Both the position numbers and the translations under genes were made by a program. Shown here piece after piece: positions 17,795 through 26,942 of a stretch of DNA of 64,000 bases (position 1 is its first letter; every line of letters starts with the position of its first letter). The DNA is taken from positions 62,001-126,000 of the forward strand of contig NZ_LSOF01000016.1 in assembly GCF_001592875.1 (NCBI RefSeq), read 5' to 3'. This DNA comes from Pseudomonas sp. BMS12. GTDB taxonomy: Bacteria; Pseudomonadota; Gammaproteobacteria; Pseudomonadales; Pseudomonadaceae. The notes below the pieces were generated by a model. The model was not told the origin of the DNA. It ran no database searches and saw only the letters and a program-made list of their open reading frames with translations.

Positions 17795-18229
17795 ATGACC
17801 CCACCGCAGCATCTGCGCGGCGACTACGCCCACTTCCAGCCGATCACCACGCGCTGGCACGACAACGACGTCTACGGTCACGTCAACAATGTCGTGTACT
17901 ACAGCTATTTCGACAGCGCGGTGAACACCTACCTGATCGAGGTCGGCGGCCTGGATATCCACGAGGGTGAAATCATCGGCTTCGTGGTCAGTTCCTCCTG
18001 CGACTACTTCGCCTCCATCGCCTTCCCCGAGCGCATCGAAGTCGGCCTGCGCGTCGGCAAGCTGGGCAACAGCTCGGTGCAGTACGAGCTGGCCATCTTC
18101 AAGGCCGGCGAAGAGGAAGCCTGCGCCGCCGGGCGCTTCGTCCACGTCTTCGTCGATCGCGCGAGCAACCGCCCGGTCGGCATCCCCGACAACCTGCGCA
18201 CGGCGCTCGCCCGCCTGTTGCGCGACTGA
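17795..18229 (+). CDS. acyl-CoA thioesterase, hot-dog fold (4HBT)
   Basis: 144 residues. The 4-hydroxybenzoyl-CoA thioesterase-type motif TRWHDNDVYGHVNNVVYYSYFD lies at about residues 19-40, with the catalytic Asp in the HDND stretch. Such proteins hydrolyse acyl- or aryl-CoA esters and can rescue CoA when beta-oxidation stalls. It is 28 bases upstream of the thiolase and probably co-transcribed. Confidence 0.88.
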   Translation: MTPPQHLRGDYAHFQPITTRWHDNDVYGHVNNVVYYSYFDSAVNTYLIEVGGLDIHEGEIIGFVVSSSCDYFASIAFPERIEVGLRVGKLGNSSVQYELAIFKAGEEEACAAGRFVHVFVDRASNRPVGIPDNLRTALARLLRD

Positions 18230-18257
18230 TAAACCGAGAAAAACCGAGGAATCCGCC

Positions 18258-19442
<1,185 letters not shown>

Positions 19443-19461
19443 CAAGCCTGTGTAACAAGCA

Positions 19462-19489
19462 AAAATGGCGGCCTAGGCCGCCATTTTTC
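19462..19489. terminator. bidirectional intrinsic terminator
   Basis: A 28-base perfect palindrome with A5 at one side and T5 at the other (core GGCGGCCTAGGCCGCC) lies between the convergent thiolase and binding-protein genes, 19 bases after the thiolase stop. Confidence 0.9.
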
Positions 19490-19496
19490 GTTCTGC

Positions 19497-20348
19497 TCAG
19501 GGCTGCAGCCAGAAGTCGCTATCAGCGCCTGGCAGGCCCGCGGGCGTTTCACTCTGCAGGCGGATCACCCGCCGCTCGCTCAGCCGACTCTGCCGGACCA
19601 GCTCACCAAAGTGGCGCAGGAATAGCTGACGGTAACTGCCGTCACTGCGAATCTGCGCCAGGCCCTCCTCGAAACGCTGCTTGAGCTGCGTATTCGTGCG
19701 ATTGAAGGTGAAGTACACCGGCTGGGAATAGGCCAGCGCGAGGTGCGGCTCGACCATCAGCAGGGGGTAGATATCGCGGTGAGCGGCGACCTCTTGCCAG
19801 GCCTCATGCAGACCTCGGTGGTAATAGTCGAAACGCCGGCTGTTGAGCATCGCCAGCAGGTTGTCCGCCTGAGCGACTCCGACCACCGGTAAGCTGTTGT
19901 TGGCAAACAGGGGAAAGTCGCTCCACTGGCTGCCAAAACCACCGGTGAAACGACGCAGGTCGTCGAGGCTGTTTACCGCAGCAAAGCGCTGGGCATCGGC
20001 GCGATTGATCAGCAGCAAGCGGTAGCCGAGCATGCCGCTGTGGATGTCGAAAGGAATAACGGCAAAGTCACGCAGTCGGGCGTCGCTGGGCGGGACATAG
20101 GCCAGGTCGACCAGACCGTCAGCGAGCAAGGCCATACAGCGATCCTGGGAAGGGTCTGCATGGTCACGGGCAACGATCCGAAGCTCGCCATAGCGTTCGG
20201 CCGTACGCGCCAGGATCAGGTTGGCCAACTCGATGCGATACGCGTACTTGCTCGGATCCTGCTGGCATACCCGTAGCTCGCCTGCCGAGGCGAACGCCTG
20301 CGAGCAAAGGTAGAGCGGCAACAGTACAGACCACCACTTGAAAGACAT
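19497..20348 (-). CDS. periplasmic solute-binding-like protein (family 3)
   Basis: 283 residues from the ATG at 20348 (upstream AAGGACTCC); a frame extending to 20378 adds an Arg/Pro tail ahead of the signal. The signal peptide is MSFKWWSVLLPLYLCSQAFA. The mature domain shows RCMALLADGLVDLAYVPPSDAR and a C-terminal LAQIRSDGSYRQLFLRHFG, typical of family-3 binding proteins. No transporter is linked. It is the third solitary binding protein in the window. The ligand is unknown; residues for amino-acid binding are not clearly conserved. Confidence 0.8.
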   Translation of the reverse strand: MSFKWWSVLLPLYLCSQAFASAGELRVCQQDPSKYAYRIELANLILARTAERYGELRIVARDHADPSQDRCMALLADGLVDLAYVPPSDARLRDFAVIPFDIHSGMLGYRLLLINRADAQRFAAVNSLDDLRRFTGGFGSQWSDFPLFANNSLPVVGVAQADNLLAMLNSRRFDYYHRGLHEAWQEVAAHRDIYPLLMVEPHLALAYSQPVYFTFNRTNTQLKQRFEEGLAQIRSDGSYRQLFLRHFGELVRQSRLSERRVIRLQSETPAGLPGADSDFWLQP

Positions 20349-20440
20349 CGGAGTCCTTGGCCGGAAAAACGCGAGCACTATAGGACACTATAGTTACGCC
20401 CCAAAGTGCTCCCGCAGGTCGACCGATCCCGACTACCAAT

Positions 20441-21463
20441 CTAGAGCGATAGTGGCGCTCTTTCGCACAGCTGGTTCAACGCACTCGCCCATTGTGGGTG
20501 GTCGTTCAGGCAGGGCACCAGCACCAGCTCCTTGCCACCGGCTTCACAGAACTGCTCCCGCCCACGATCACCGATCTCTTCCAGGGTTTCGATGCAGTCG
20601 GCGACGAAGGCCGGGCACATCACCAGCAGCTTTTTCACCCCAGCCTTAGCCAGTTCGTCGAGACGCGCCTCGGTGTAGGGCTCGATCCACTTGGCCCGGC
20701 CCAGGCGCGACTGGAACGCCACCGACCACTGCTCCGGCCTGAGCCCGGCGCGCTCGGCGAACAGCTCGGCACTGCGCATGCATTGGGCGCGGTAACAGGT
20801 AGCGAGCACTTGTGGCGAAGCGGTCTTGCAGCAGTCGGCACCTTTCAGGCAATGGCCGCTGGGGTCGAGTTTGTGCAGATGCCGCTCCGGCAGACCGTGG
20901 AAGCTCAGCAGCAGATGATCGAAGCCCTGTTCGAGATGCGGCTTGGCACTGGCCACCAGCGCGTCTAGGTATTCCGGTTGGTCGTAGAACGGCGCCAGCT
21001 CGGCGAACTGCAGCGGCAGGTTGTGTTCAGCCACCACCCGCCACACTTCCTGCAGCGCGGTGGTGGTGGTGCTGTCAGCGAACTGCGGATAGAGCGGAGC
21101 CAAGGTGACTTTCTTCACACCCTGGGCGGCCAGGCCTACAAGCACTTGCTCGATCGACGGCTCGCCATAGCGCATGGCCAACTCCACCGGGCCATGCGTC
21201 CAGTGTTGCCGCATTGCTTGCTGCAGGCGACGGCTCAGCACGACCAGGGGCGAGCCGTCTTCCCACCAGATCGAGGCATAGGCATGCGCCGACTGGGCCG
21301 GACGCTTGATCAGGATCAGCGACACCAACAGGCGGCGCAGCGGCCAGGGCAGATCGACCACATGAGGGTCCATGAGGAACTGGTTGAGATAGCGACGCAC
21401 GTCAGCCACGTCGGTGGACGCGGGCGAACCCAGGTTGAGCAACAGCAGGGCGTGATCGGTCAT
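20441..21463 (-). CDS. hemH: ferrochelatase
   Basis: 340 residues. It inserts Fe2+ into protoporphyrin IX, the last step of haem synthesis. Family motifs: LLLNLGSPAS at the start, YPQFADSTTTTAL, catalytic His189 in LLSFHGLPERH and the acidic ETLEEIGDRG. A Cys-rich insertion after residue 204 (HCLKGADCC, then ATCYRAQC) could hold an Fe-S cluster, as known in some bacterial ferrochelatases. Its start overlaps the epimerase stop by 4 bases, so it is translated from that transcript. Confidence 0.96.
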   Translation of the reverse strand: MTDHALLLLNLGSPASTDVADVRRYLNQFLMDPHVVDLPWPLRRLLVSLILIKRPAQSAHAYASIWWEDGSPLVVLSRRLQQAMRQHWTHGPVELAMRYGEPSIEQVLVGLAAQGVKKVTLAPLYPQFADSTTTTALQEVWRVVAEHNLPLQFAELAPFYDQPEYLDALVASAKPHLEQGFDHLLLSFHGLPERHLHKLDPSGHCLKGADCCKTASPQVLATCYRAQCMRSAELFAERAGLRPEQWSVAFQSRLGRAKWIEPYTEARLDELAKAGVKKLLVMCPAFVADCIETLEEIGDRGREQFCEAGGKELVLVPCLNDHPQWASALNQLCERAPLSL

Positions 21464-22365
21464 GCAGAATCCTTGAGCAGGTCGGCCAGGGCCGAGTCGA
21501 TATCGGTAAAGCGAAAACGGTAGCCGGCGTCGAGTGCGCGTTGCGGCAGAGCCTTCTGCCCACCGAGCAAGAGTTCGGAAAGCTCGCCAAGGCCGGCCTT
21601 GAGCAGCAGGCCTGGCAGCGGCAACAGCGCCGGGCGATGCAGGGCTCGCCCCAGTGCCCGAGCGAAGGCCTTGTTGCGCACTGGCTGCGGCGCGCAGGCA
21701 TTATAAGGACCGCTGGCGTCGACCTGCTGCAAGAGAAAATCGATCAGACCGATTTCATCTTCCAGGTGAATCCACGGCATCCATTGCCGGCCGTTACCGA
21801 CAGGCCCACCCAGGCCCAGGCGAAACGGTAGTAGCAGGCGTTTGAGAAAGCCCCCCTCCGGCGCCAGCACCAGACCAGTACGCAACAGCACCACGCGCAT
21901 GCCGAGGGTCTCGGCGCGCTGCGCAGTCTCTTCCCAGGCCCCGCACAGCTGGGCGGCGAAATCCTCGCGCACGGGTGGATCGCTCTCACGCAGCTCGTGC
22001 TCGCCCGCATCGCCGTACCAGCCTACCGCCGATCCCGAGATCAACACTTGCGGCCGTTGCTGGCGTTGCTCCAGCCAGGCCAGCAGCTGTTCGGTCAGGG
22101 TGATTCTGCTGGCCCAGAGCAGGGCCTTGCGCTTGTGCGTCCAGGGTCGATCGGCAATCGGCGCGCCAGCCAGGTTGATCACCGCGTCCAGGGGTGCGTC
22201 GCCGTAATCCTCCAGCCGCGCGATGCCGCGTACCGCAGCGCCACAGAGTTGGCTCACCCTCTCCGGCGTGCGACTCCATACGGTCAGGCGGTGTCCCTGG
22301 GCCAGCCAGCAACGGCAGAGTGCGCGGCCGATCAGACCGCTACCGCCGGTCAGCAATATGTGCAT
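21460..22365 (-). CDS. TIGR01777-family NAD-dependent epimerase
   Basis: 301 residues, with a strong GAGGAGG site before the ATG at 22365. The atypical SDR (SDR39U1-like) starts with LLTGGSGLIGRAL, has VINLAGAPIADRPWT near residue 65, SGSAVGWYGDAG near 112 and a C-terminal DUF1731-type part (LLLGGQKALPQRALDAGYRF). The reaction is unknown. In several pseudomonads this gene belongs to a light-induced cluster with photolyase. Here it precedes hemH with a 4-base overlap and its promoter region holds the LitR-type palindrome at 22491. Confidence 0.9.
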   Translation of the reverse strand: MHILLTGGSGLIGRALCRCWLAQGHRLTVWSRTPERVSQLCGAAVRGIARLEDYGDAPLDAVINLAGAPIADRPWTHKRKALLWASRITLTEQLLAWLEQRQQRPQVLISGSAVGWYGDAGEHELRESDPPVREDFAAQLCGAWEETAQRAETLGMRVVLLRTGLVLAPEGGFLKRLLLPFRLGLGGPVGNGRQWMPWIHLEDEIGLIDFLLQQVDASGPYNACAPQPVRNKAFARALGRALHRPALLPLPGLLLKAGLGELSELLLGGQKALPQRALDAGYRFRFTDIDSALADLLKDSA

Positions 22366-22490
22366 GGCATCCTCCTCGCATGGCGCTAACCACCTCTCTC
22401 GCCCTAGTCTGAATTATGGCGCAGACACGTGCCTTGACCCGGCACCGACAACGTCGCAATTGCAACGGGGACGAAATAGCAGCCTCGAAT

Positions 22491-22520
22491 AATTGTACAA
22501 ACAATAGTGTTTGTACAATT
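22491..22520. promoter_or_regulatory. LitR/CarH-type operator palindrome
   Basis: Two perfect 12-base arms, AATTGTACAAAC and GTTTGTACAATT, flank a 6-base spacer. Written as half-sites this is TGTACA-N12-TGTACA. From memory, this matches the site of class II LitR (PplR1-type) MerR regulators of Pseudomonas putida, T(G/A)TACA-N12-TGTA(C/T)A. It sits 126 bases from the epimerase start and 44 bases from the flavoprotein start, placed to control both directions. TTGTAC and TACAAT inside the arms could serve as promoter hexamers. Confidence 0.75.
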
Positions 22521-22563
22521 AACGTCTAGAACGTAGCCTGTTGTAAAGGAAACGAGGTAGACC

Positions 22564-23550
22564 ATGACAGCACCCATCGCCATCATCGGCACCGGTTTGG
22601 CGGGGCTCTCCGCCGCCCAGTCCCTGCATGCAGCCGGCATGGACGTCCAGTTGTTCGACAAGAGCCGCGGCAGTGGCGGACGCATGGCCAGCAAGCGCAG
22701 CGATGCCGGCTCGCTGGACCTTGGCGCCCAGTACTTCACCGCCCGCGACCGACGCTTCGTCGATGTCGTGCAGCAATGGCAGGCGCGTGGCTGGGTCGCC
22801 GAGTGGGACCCGCAGCTCTATCAACTCAACCAGAACGGCCTGCAACCGTCACCGGACGAACAACTGCGCTGGGTCGGCACGCCACGCATGAGTGCCATCA
22901 GCCGCGCCCTGCTCGGCGCCCTGCCGGTGCATTTCAGCTGCCGCATCACCGAGGTCTTCCGCGGCGAACAGAACTGGCAATTGCAGGATGCCGAAGGCCA
23001 GAGCCATGGGCCCTTCAGCAGCGTGATCGTGGCCACGCCGGCGCCCCAGGCAACAGGCCTGCTCAGCGCCGCCCCGAAACTGGCCAGCGCCGCCGCCAGC
23101 GTGATCATGGACCCTACCTGGGCCGTCGCCCTGGCGTTCGAACCGGCACTGGAGACGCCGGTAGAAGCCAGCTTCGTCCAGGGCAGTGCCCTCGACTGGC
23201 TGGCGCGCAACCGCAGCAAACCCGGTCGCGATGCTCGATACGACACCTGGGTGCTGCACGCATCCAGCAGCTGGAGCCGACAGCATCTGGACCTGCCCAA
23301 GGAAGACGTGATCGAACGCCTGCACGGCGCCTTCGCCGAAGTAATCGGCTGCGCCCTGCCCGCTCCAAGTTTCAGCCTGGCCCATCGCTGGCTCTATGCC
23401 CGCCCGGCCAGTGCCCACGAGTGGGGAGCCCTGGCCGATGCCGACCTGGGCCTATATGCCTGCGGCGACTGGTGCCTGTCGGGGCGCGTCGAAGGCGCCT
23501 GGCTGAGCGGCCAGGAGGCCGCGCGCCGTTTGCTGGAGCATCGCCAGTGA
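22564..23550 (+). CDS. FAD/NAD(P)-dependent oxidoreductase, renalase-like
   Basis: 328 residues. The dinucleotide motif IAIIGTGLAGLSAAQSL at residues 5-21 and the FAD-binding FDKSRGSGGRMAS near residue 37 identify an amine-oxidase/renalase-type flavoprotein; DLGAQYFTARD follows. The C-terminal LYACGDWCLSGRVEGAWLSGQEAA is the second FAD motif. The substrate is not known for bacterial members. The ATG follows GAGG and lies 44 bases after the LitR-type operator, so it is probably induced with hemH and the epimerase. The next gene overlaps by 4 bases. Confidence 0.9.
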   Translation: MTAPIAIIGTGLAGLSAAQSLHAAGMDVQLFDKSRGSGGRMASKRSDAGSLDLGAQYFTARDRRFVDVVQQWQARGWVAEWDPQLYQLNQNGLQPSPDEQLRWVGTPRMSAISRALLGALPVHFSCRITEVFRGEQNWQLQDAEGQSHGPFSSVIVATPAPQATGLLSAAPKLASAAASVIMDPTWAVALAFEPALETPVEASFVQGSALDWLARNRSKPGRDARYDTWVLHASSSWSRQHLDLPKEDVIERLHGAFAEVIGCALPAPSFSLAHRWLYARPASAHEWGALADADLGLYACGDWCLSGRVEGAWLSGQEAARRLLEHRQ

Positions 23551-23768
23551 GTCCGTATCGACTCAACCCCCGCAAGCTGCTGCTGTCGAAATGGACAGCG
23601 CGCCAGCCGCACAATCGCGAGAAGCATTTCCTGGTCACCGAACTGCATTGCGACGAGGAAGGTACGGTGCTGCAGGTCGAACTGCAGGCCGTGCTCTCCC
23701 AGCGCAGTGAACGCCTCGACTGGCATGCCCTGCAGGACGGCGAACGCTGGTTGATGGGCTGGAAGTGA
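23547..23768 (+). CDS. TIGR02450-family Trp-rich small protein
   Basis: 73 residues starting with GTG at 23547, overlapping the flavoprotein stop (GTGA). The pattern SPYRLNPRKLLLSKWTA, EKHFLVTELHCDEEG, LDWHALQDGERWLMGW, with three Trp, fits the TIGR02450 family, which is frequently next to photolyase or cryptochrome genes. Function unknown. The overlap implies translational coupling to the flavoprotein, so it would share the LitR-type control. Confidence 0.85.
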   Translation: MSPYRLNPRKLLLSKWTARQPHNREKHFLVTELHCDEEGTVLQVELQAVLSQRSERLDWHALQDGERWLMGWK

Positions 23769-23811
23769 CGGCTGTGGGACAATGCCCGCCCCGCCCAGCG
23801 AACCACCCGCC

Positions 23812-24795
23812 ATGCCTCACAACACCCCACCAACTCGCTCACCCAAGGCCGCGCCCAAGGGCCAGCTGCATCAACGCAATCGCCATCAGGGGCAGTACGA
23901 CTTCGCCAAGCTGATCGAGGCCAGTCCGGAACTGGGGCGCTTCGTCATCCTCAACCCCTACGGCAAACAAAGCATCGACTTCGCCGATCCGGCAGCGGTG
24001 CGGGTGTTCAATCGCGCCCTGCTGCGCCAGCTCTACGGTATCCAGCACTGGGACATCCCCGCCGGCTACCTGTGCCCACCGATTCCCGGTCGCGCCGACT
24101 ACGTGCACGGCCTGGCCGACTTGCTGGCCACGGACAATGCCGGCGAAATCCCGCGCGGCAGCGCGATCCGCGCGCTGGATATCGGCACCGGCGCCAGCTG
24201 CATCTACCCGCTGCTCGGCCAGGCCGACTATGGCTGGTACTTCCTTGGCTCGGACATCGAGCAACCCGCCCTAGCCTCGGCCGCGGCGATCGTCCAGGGC
24301 AACGGCCTCGGCGGTGTCATCGAACTACGCCAGCAAAAGCAGCGCGGGCAGATCTTCAAGGGTCTGCTGCAGGCGGACGAGCGCTTCGAGCTGACCCTGT
24401 GCAACCCGCCCTTCCATGCCAGCGCCGAGGAGGCCGCCAGCGGCAGCCGGCGCAAGTGGAAGAACCTCGGCAAGCTCGACCCGCAGCGCAAGCTGCCGGA
24501 ACTCAACTTCGGCGGACAAAGCGCCGAGCTGTGGTGCACCGGCGGCGAGGCCAGCTTCCTCAAGCGCATGATCGCTGAAAGCGCGCAGGTCTCCGACCAG
24601 GTGCTGTGGTTCAGCAGCCTGGTGTCCAAGGCCAGCAACGTCGCCCATGCCGAGAAGCTGCTAAAGAAGGCCGGTGCTGCGGAGGTGCGCTGCGTCGACA
24701 TGGCCCAGGGCAACAAACAGAGTCGCTTCGTTGCCTGGAGCTTCCACGGCCCAGCACAACGCAGCGCATGGCTGCACGGCCGCAAGCCGAGCTGA
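23812..24795 (+). CDS. rlmF: 23S rRNA (adenine(1618)-N6)-methyltransferase
   Basis: 327 residues from the ATG at 23812. It methylates A1618 of 23S rRNA using SAM. The start LHQRNRHQGQYDFAKL is the family signature; SAM motif ALDIGTGASC is at about 121-130 and the adenine-methylase NPPF motif at 198-201. The gene follows the Trp-rich protein by 43 bases and yigZ by 3 bases downstream, so it may be read from the same operon or its own promoter. Confidence 0.93.
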   Translation: MPHNTPPTRSPKAAPKGQLHQRNRHQGQYDFAKLIEASPELGRFVILNPYGKQSIDFADPAAVRVFNRALLRQLYGIQHWDIPAGYLCPPIPGRADYVHGLADLLATDNAGEIPRGSAIRALDIGTGASCIYPLLGQADYGWYFLGSDIEQPALASAAAIVQGNGLGGVIELRQQKQRGQIFKGLLQADERFELTLCNPPFHASAEEAASGSRRKWKNLGKLDPQRKLPELNFGGQSAELWCTGGEASFLKRMIAESAQVSDQVLWFSSLVSKASNVAHAEKLLKKAGAAEVRCVDMAQGNKQSRFVAWSFHGPAQRSAWLHGRKPS

Positions 24796-24798
24796 GCC

Positions 24799-25419
24799 AT
24801 GCCTTTTACCCTGCAAGCCCCTTGCGAATATCGCGAGGAAATCCGCAAGAGCCGCTTCCTCGCCCTCGCCGCACCGGTCGCCAGCACCGGCGAGGCGCTG
24901 GACTTTATCGAGCGCCACAGTGACCGCAGCGCCTCGCATAACTGCTGGGCGTTCAAATGCGGCAACCAGTACCGCTTCAGCGATGACGGCGAACCCGGCG
25001 GCACCGCCGGCCGACCCATTCTCGCCGCCATCGAGGGCCAGGACTGCGACCAGGTGGTGGTGCTGGTCATCCGCTGGTACGGCGGCATCCAGCTCGGTAC
25101 CGGCGGGCTGGCCCGCGCCTATGGCGGTAGCGCGGCCAGGTGCCTGCAAGGCGGCTCAGCGATGGAGTTGGTAGAACATATTCGAGTTCGCTGCCATGTT
25201 CCCTTCACCGAACTGGCCCGCATTCAATCCTACCTGAGCACCTGGCAGGCACTGCTGGAACAGAAGACTTTCGACGCCAACGGCGCCTGGCTTGAATTAG
25301 CCGTACCGACTGCAAAGCTCGACCTGGCAAAATGCCAGTTAAGCGACCTTGGACGCGGCCGAATCAGCCTTGAGCCAATCAGCGAAACGGAGCACATCGC
25401 CACGGATCGCCACACCTAA
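24799..25419 (+). CDS. yigZ: YigZ/IMPACT-family protein
   Basis: 206 residues. The N-terminal UPF0029/Impact domain shows EIRKSRFLALAAP, SHNCWAFKCG, DDGEPGGTAGRPIL and RWYGGIQLGTGGLARAY (residues 15-120); a C-terminal DUF1949 domain follows. The family binds nucleic acids and is linked to translation and GCN2-type control in eukaryotes; the bacterial role is not settled. It starts 3 bases after rlmF. Confidence 0.93.
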   Translation: MPFTLQAPCEYREEIRKSRFLALAAPVASTGEALDFIERHSDRSASHNCWAFKCGNQYRFSDDGEPGGTAGRPILAAIEGQDCDQVVVLVIRWYGGIQLGTGGLARAYGGSAARCLQGGSAMELVEHIRVRCHVPFTELARIQSYLSTWQALLEQKTFDANGAWLELAVPTAKLDLAKCQLSDLGRGRISLEPISETEHIATDRHT

Positions 25420-25485
25420 TCGCCACTAATTTTCTCGCGAAAACCGGCAGCATCAACCCCAAACTGCCCCTAGCACGGACAACTC

Positions 25486-26352
25486 ATGCGCCATCTTGCT
25501 CCCTTCACAGCTGGCTTCACGCCGCTGTCACTGAACGCCAACCGCTTCCTCGTTGACCCTCAGCACCAACTGGAAATCCAGACATTACTGGAGCGTTTTT
25601 TCGCTGCACCGCACGAGCATCAGTTGCTCGACAAGCCAGAGGAGAATCGTAGCGTCTACCTGCTGCAGGGCGCCGAGCATCAATGGGTGCTGAAATTCAA
25701 TCGACTGACCAGCTGGAAAAAACAACTGGCCAACTTCTTTGGCCTGAAGAAAAGCTACGGGCTTTATGACCTGACGAACGAAATGATCAACCTGCGCAGC
25801 GTTACTGCCAGCGACTTCCGGCCGCACGTCGGCGCCTATGGTTACCGCACACAGTTCGGCTGCCTGCTGCAGGATGAGTACCTACTGGTGAAGTTCTTTG
25901 CCGGGCACTGCGACGTTGATGAGCGACTGCAGCAGGCACCCGAGCAAGCCGGGGTGTTACTGGAGCAGATATTCACCCTGTTCAGCCAAATGCTCGAACA
26001 GGGCTTCTGTCACATGGACCCTCATCCGAAAAACATCCTAATCGCCCCAAGTGGGCAATTGCGCCTGATCGACTTCGAATGCTGCGCTCACCGGGTATTC
26101 AACCCAGATTTCACACTCGGCTTCCTGCATGGCTACTTCTATCGCTACTGGTTCCAGCGTTTTATCGACAAGGAGCACTACCATGAGATCAGCAGTGCCT
26201 ACCTGCAGCGCGCCCATGCGGAACTGGACCTGAGCATATTTTCACCGGTCTATCTGCGCTTTCGCGACCACAAGGTTTCACGGCGAACTCGCTACTCGAT
26301 CCTGACCAGCGAACAGGCCCAAAGCAGGTTTATTCAAGAATTGCAGCACTAG
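25486..26352 (+). CDS. kinase-like protein, lipopolysaccharide-kinase (InaA/WaaP) type, first of a pair
   Basis: 288 residues with a protein-kinase-like fold: putative ATP Lys70 (WVLKF), catalytic loop HMDPHPKNIL with His176, Asp178 and Asn183, and metal Asp196 in LIDFECC. These match the Kdo/heptose kinase and InaA clan rather than Ser/Thr kinases. The C-terminal helix pattern GYFYRYWFQRFI is shared with the protein at 28221-29066, so the two are homologues. The base composition is less GC-rich than the neighbours. A cytoplasmic kinase acting on LPS core or a small molecule is the best guess. Confidence 0.75.
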   Translation: MRHLAPFTAGFTPLSLNANRFLVDPQHQLEIQTLLERFFAAPHEHQLLDKPEENRSVYLLQGAEHQWVLKFNRLTSWKKQLANFFGLKKSYGLYDLTNEMINLRSVTASDFRPHVGAYGYRTQFGCLLQDEYLLVKFFAGHCDVDERLQQAPEQAGVLLEQIFTLFSQMLEQGFCHMDPHPKNILIAPSGQLRLIDFECCAHRVFNPDFTLGFLHGYFYRYWFQRFIDKEHYHEISSAYLQRAHAELDLSIFSPVYLRFRDHKVSRRTRYSILTSEQAQSRFIQELQH

Positions 26353-26406
26353 CCGCTTTTTGAAAAACGCTGGCGACGCAGAGAGCTTTGCAAAAGCCCG
26401 CGAGTA

Positions 26407-26862
26407 CTACATGGCCCATTCCTTGACCACCATGTGCGTCTTCACCCGCTGCATGCCGGGAAAACGCTCGATCTCGCCACGAATTTCTGCCAGGCGCGCC
26501 ATGCTGGTGGTTTCCACCTGCACCAGCATGTCGGTCTCGCCGCTGATGCCGCAACACTGGCGAACCTCCGGAAAAGCGCGCATGCGCTCGGCATAGATCT
26601 CGCAGCGGCTGTCCTTGTAGAAGAGTTCGAGAAACGCCTTGATGCTGGCCTGCTCCGGATCGGCCACGCTGGCGTGGTAGCCCTGGATCACACCGGCCAC
26701 TTCCAGCTGGCGAATACGCTCGGCCACTGCCGAACGCGACAGGCTGACCTCGCGGGCTATCTGGCTGACAGGGGTACGCGCATCGGCGCGCAGCAGGGCG
26801 AGGATCTGGCGATCGAACTTGTCCACGTTGGCTCTCGGCAGTTTGACGGCGGATTCCGTCAT
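26407..26862 (-). CDS. Lrp/AsnC-family regulator
   Basis: 151 residues from the ATG at 26862. The N-terminal helix-turn-helix is DKFDRQILALLRADARTPVS with SRSAVAERIRQLEVAGVI, and the C-terminal RAM domain includes CGISGETDMLVQVE. It responds to amino acids in this family. It diverges from the YjeH-type exporter across 80 bases, the usual layout of an Lrp-type regulator and its exporter target. Confidence 0.92.
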   Translation of the reverse strand: MTESAVKLPRANVDKFDRQILALLRADARTPVSQIAREVSLSRSAVAERIRQLEVAGVIQGYHASVADPEQASIKAFLELFYKDSRCEIYAERMRAFPEVRQCCGISGETDMLVQVETTSMARLAEIRGEIERFPGMQRVKTHMVVKEWAM

Positions 26863-26942
26863 ATCGCCGGCAATCGGCGGCAACCTGCCGAGCGGGGCAG
26901 GCATAACATGGCGGAATCTAACGGAAGGAACGAGCATACCTC

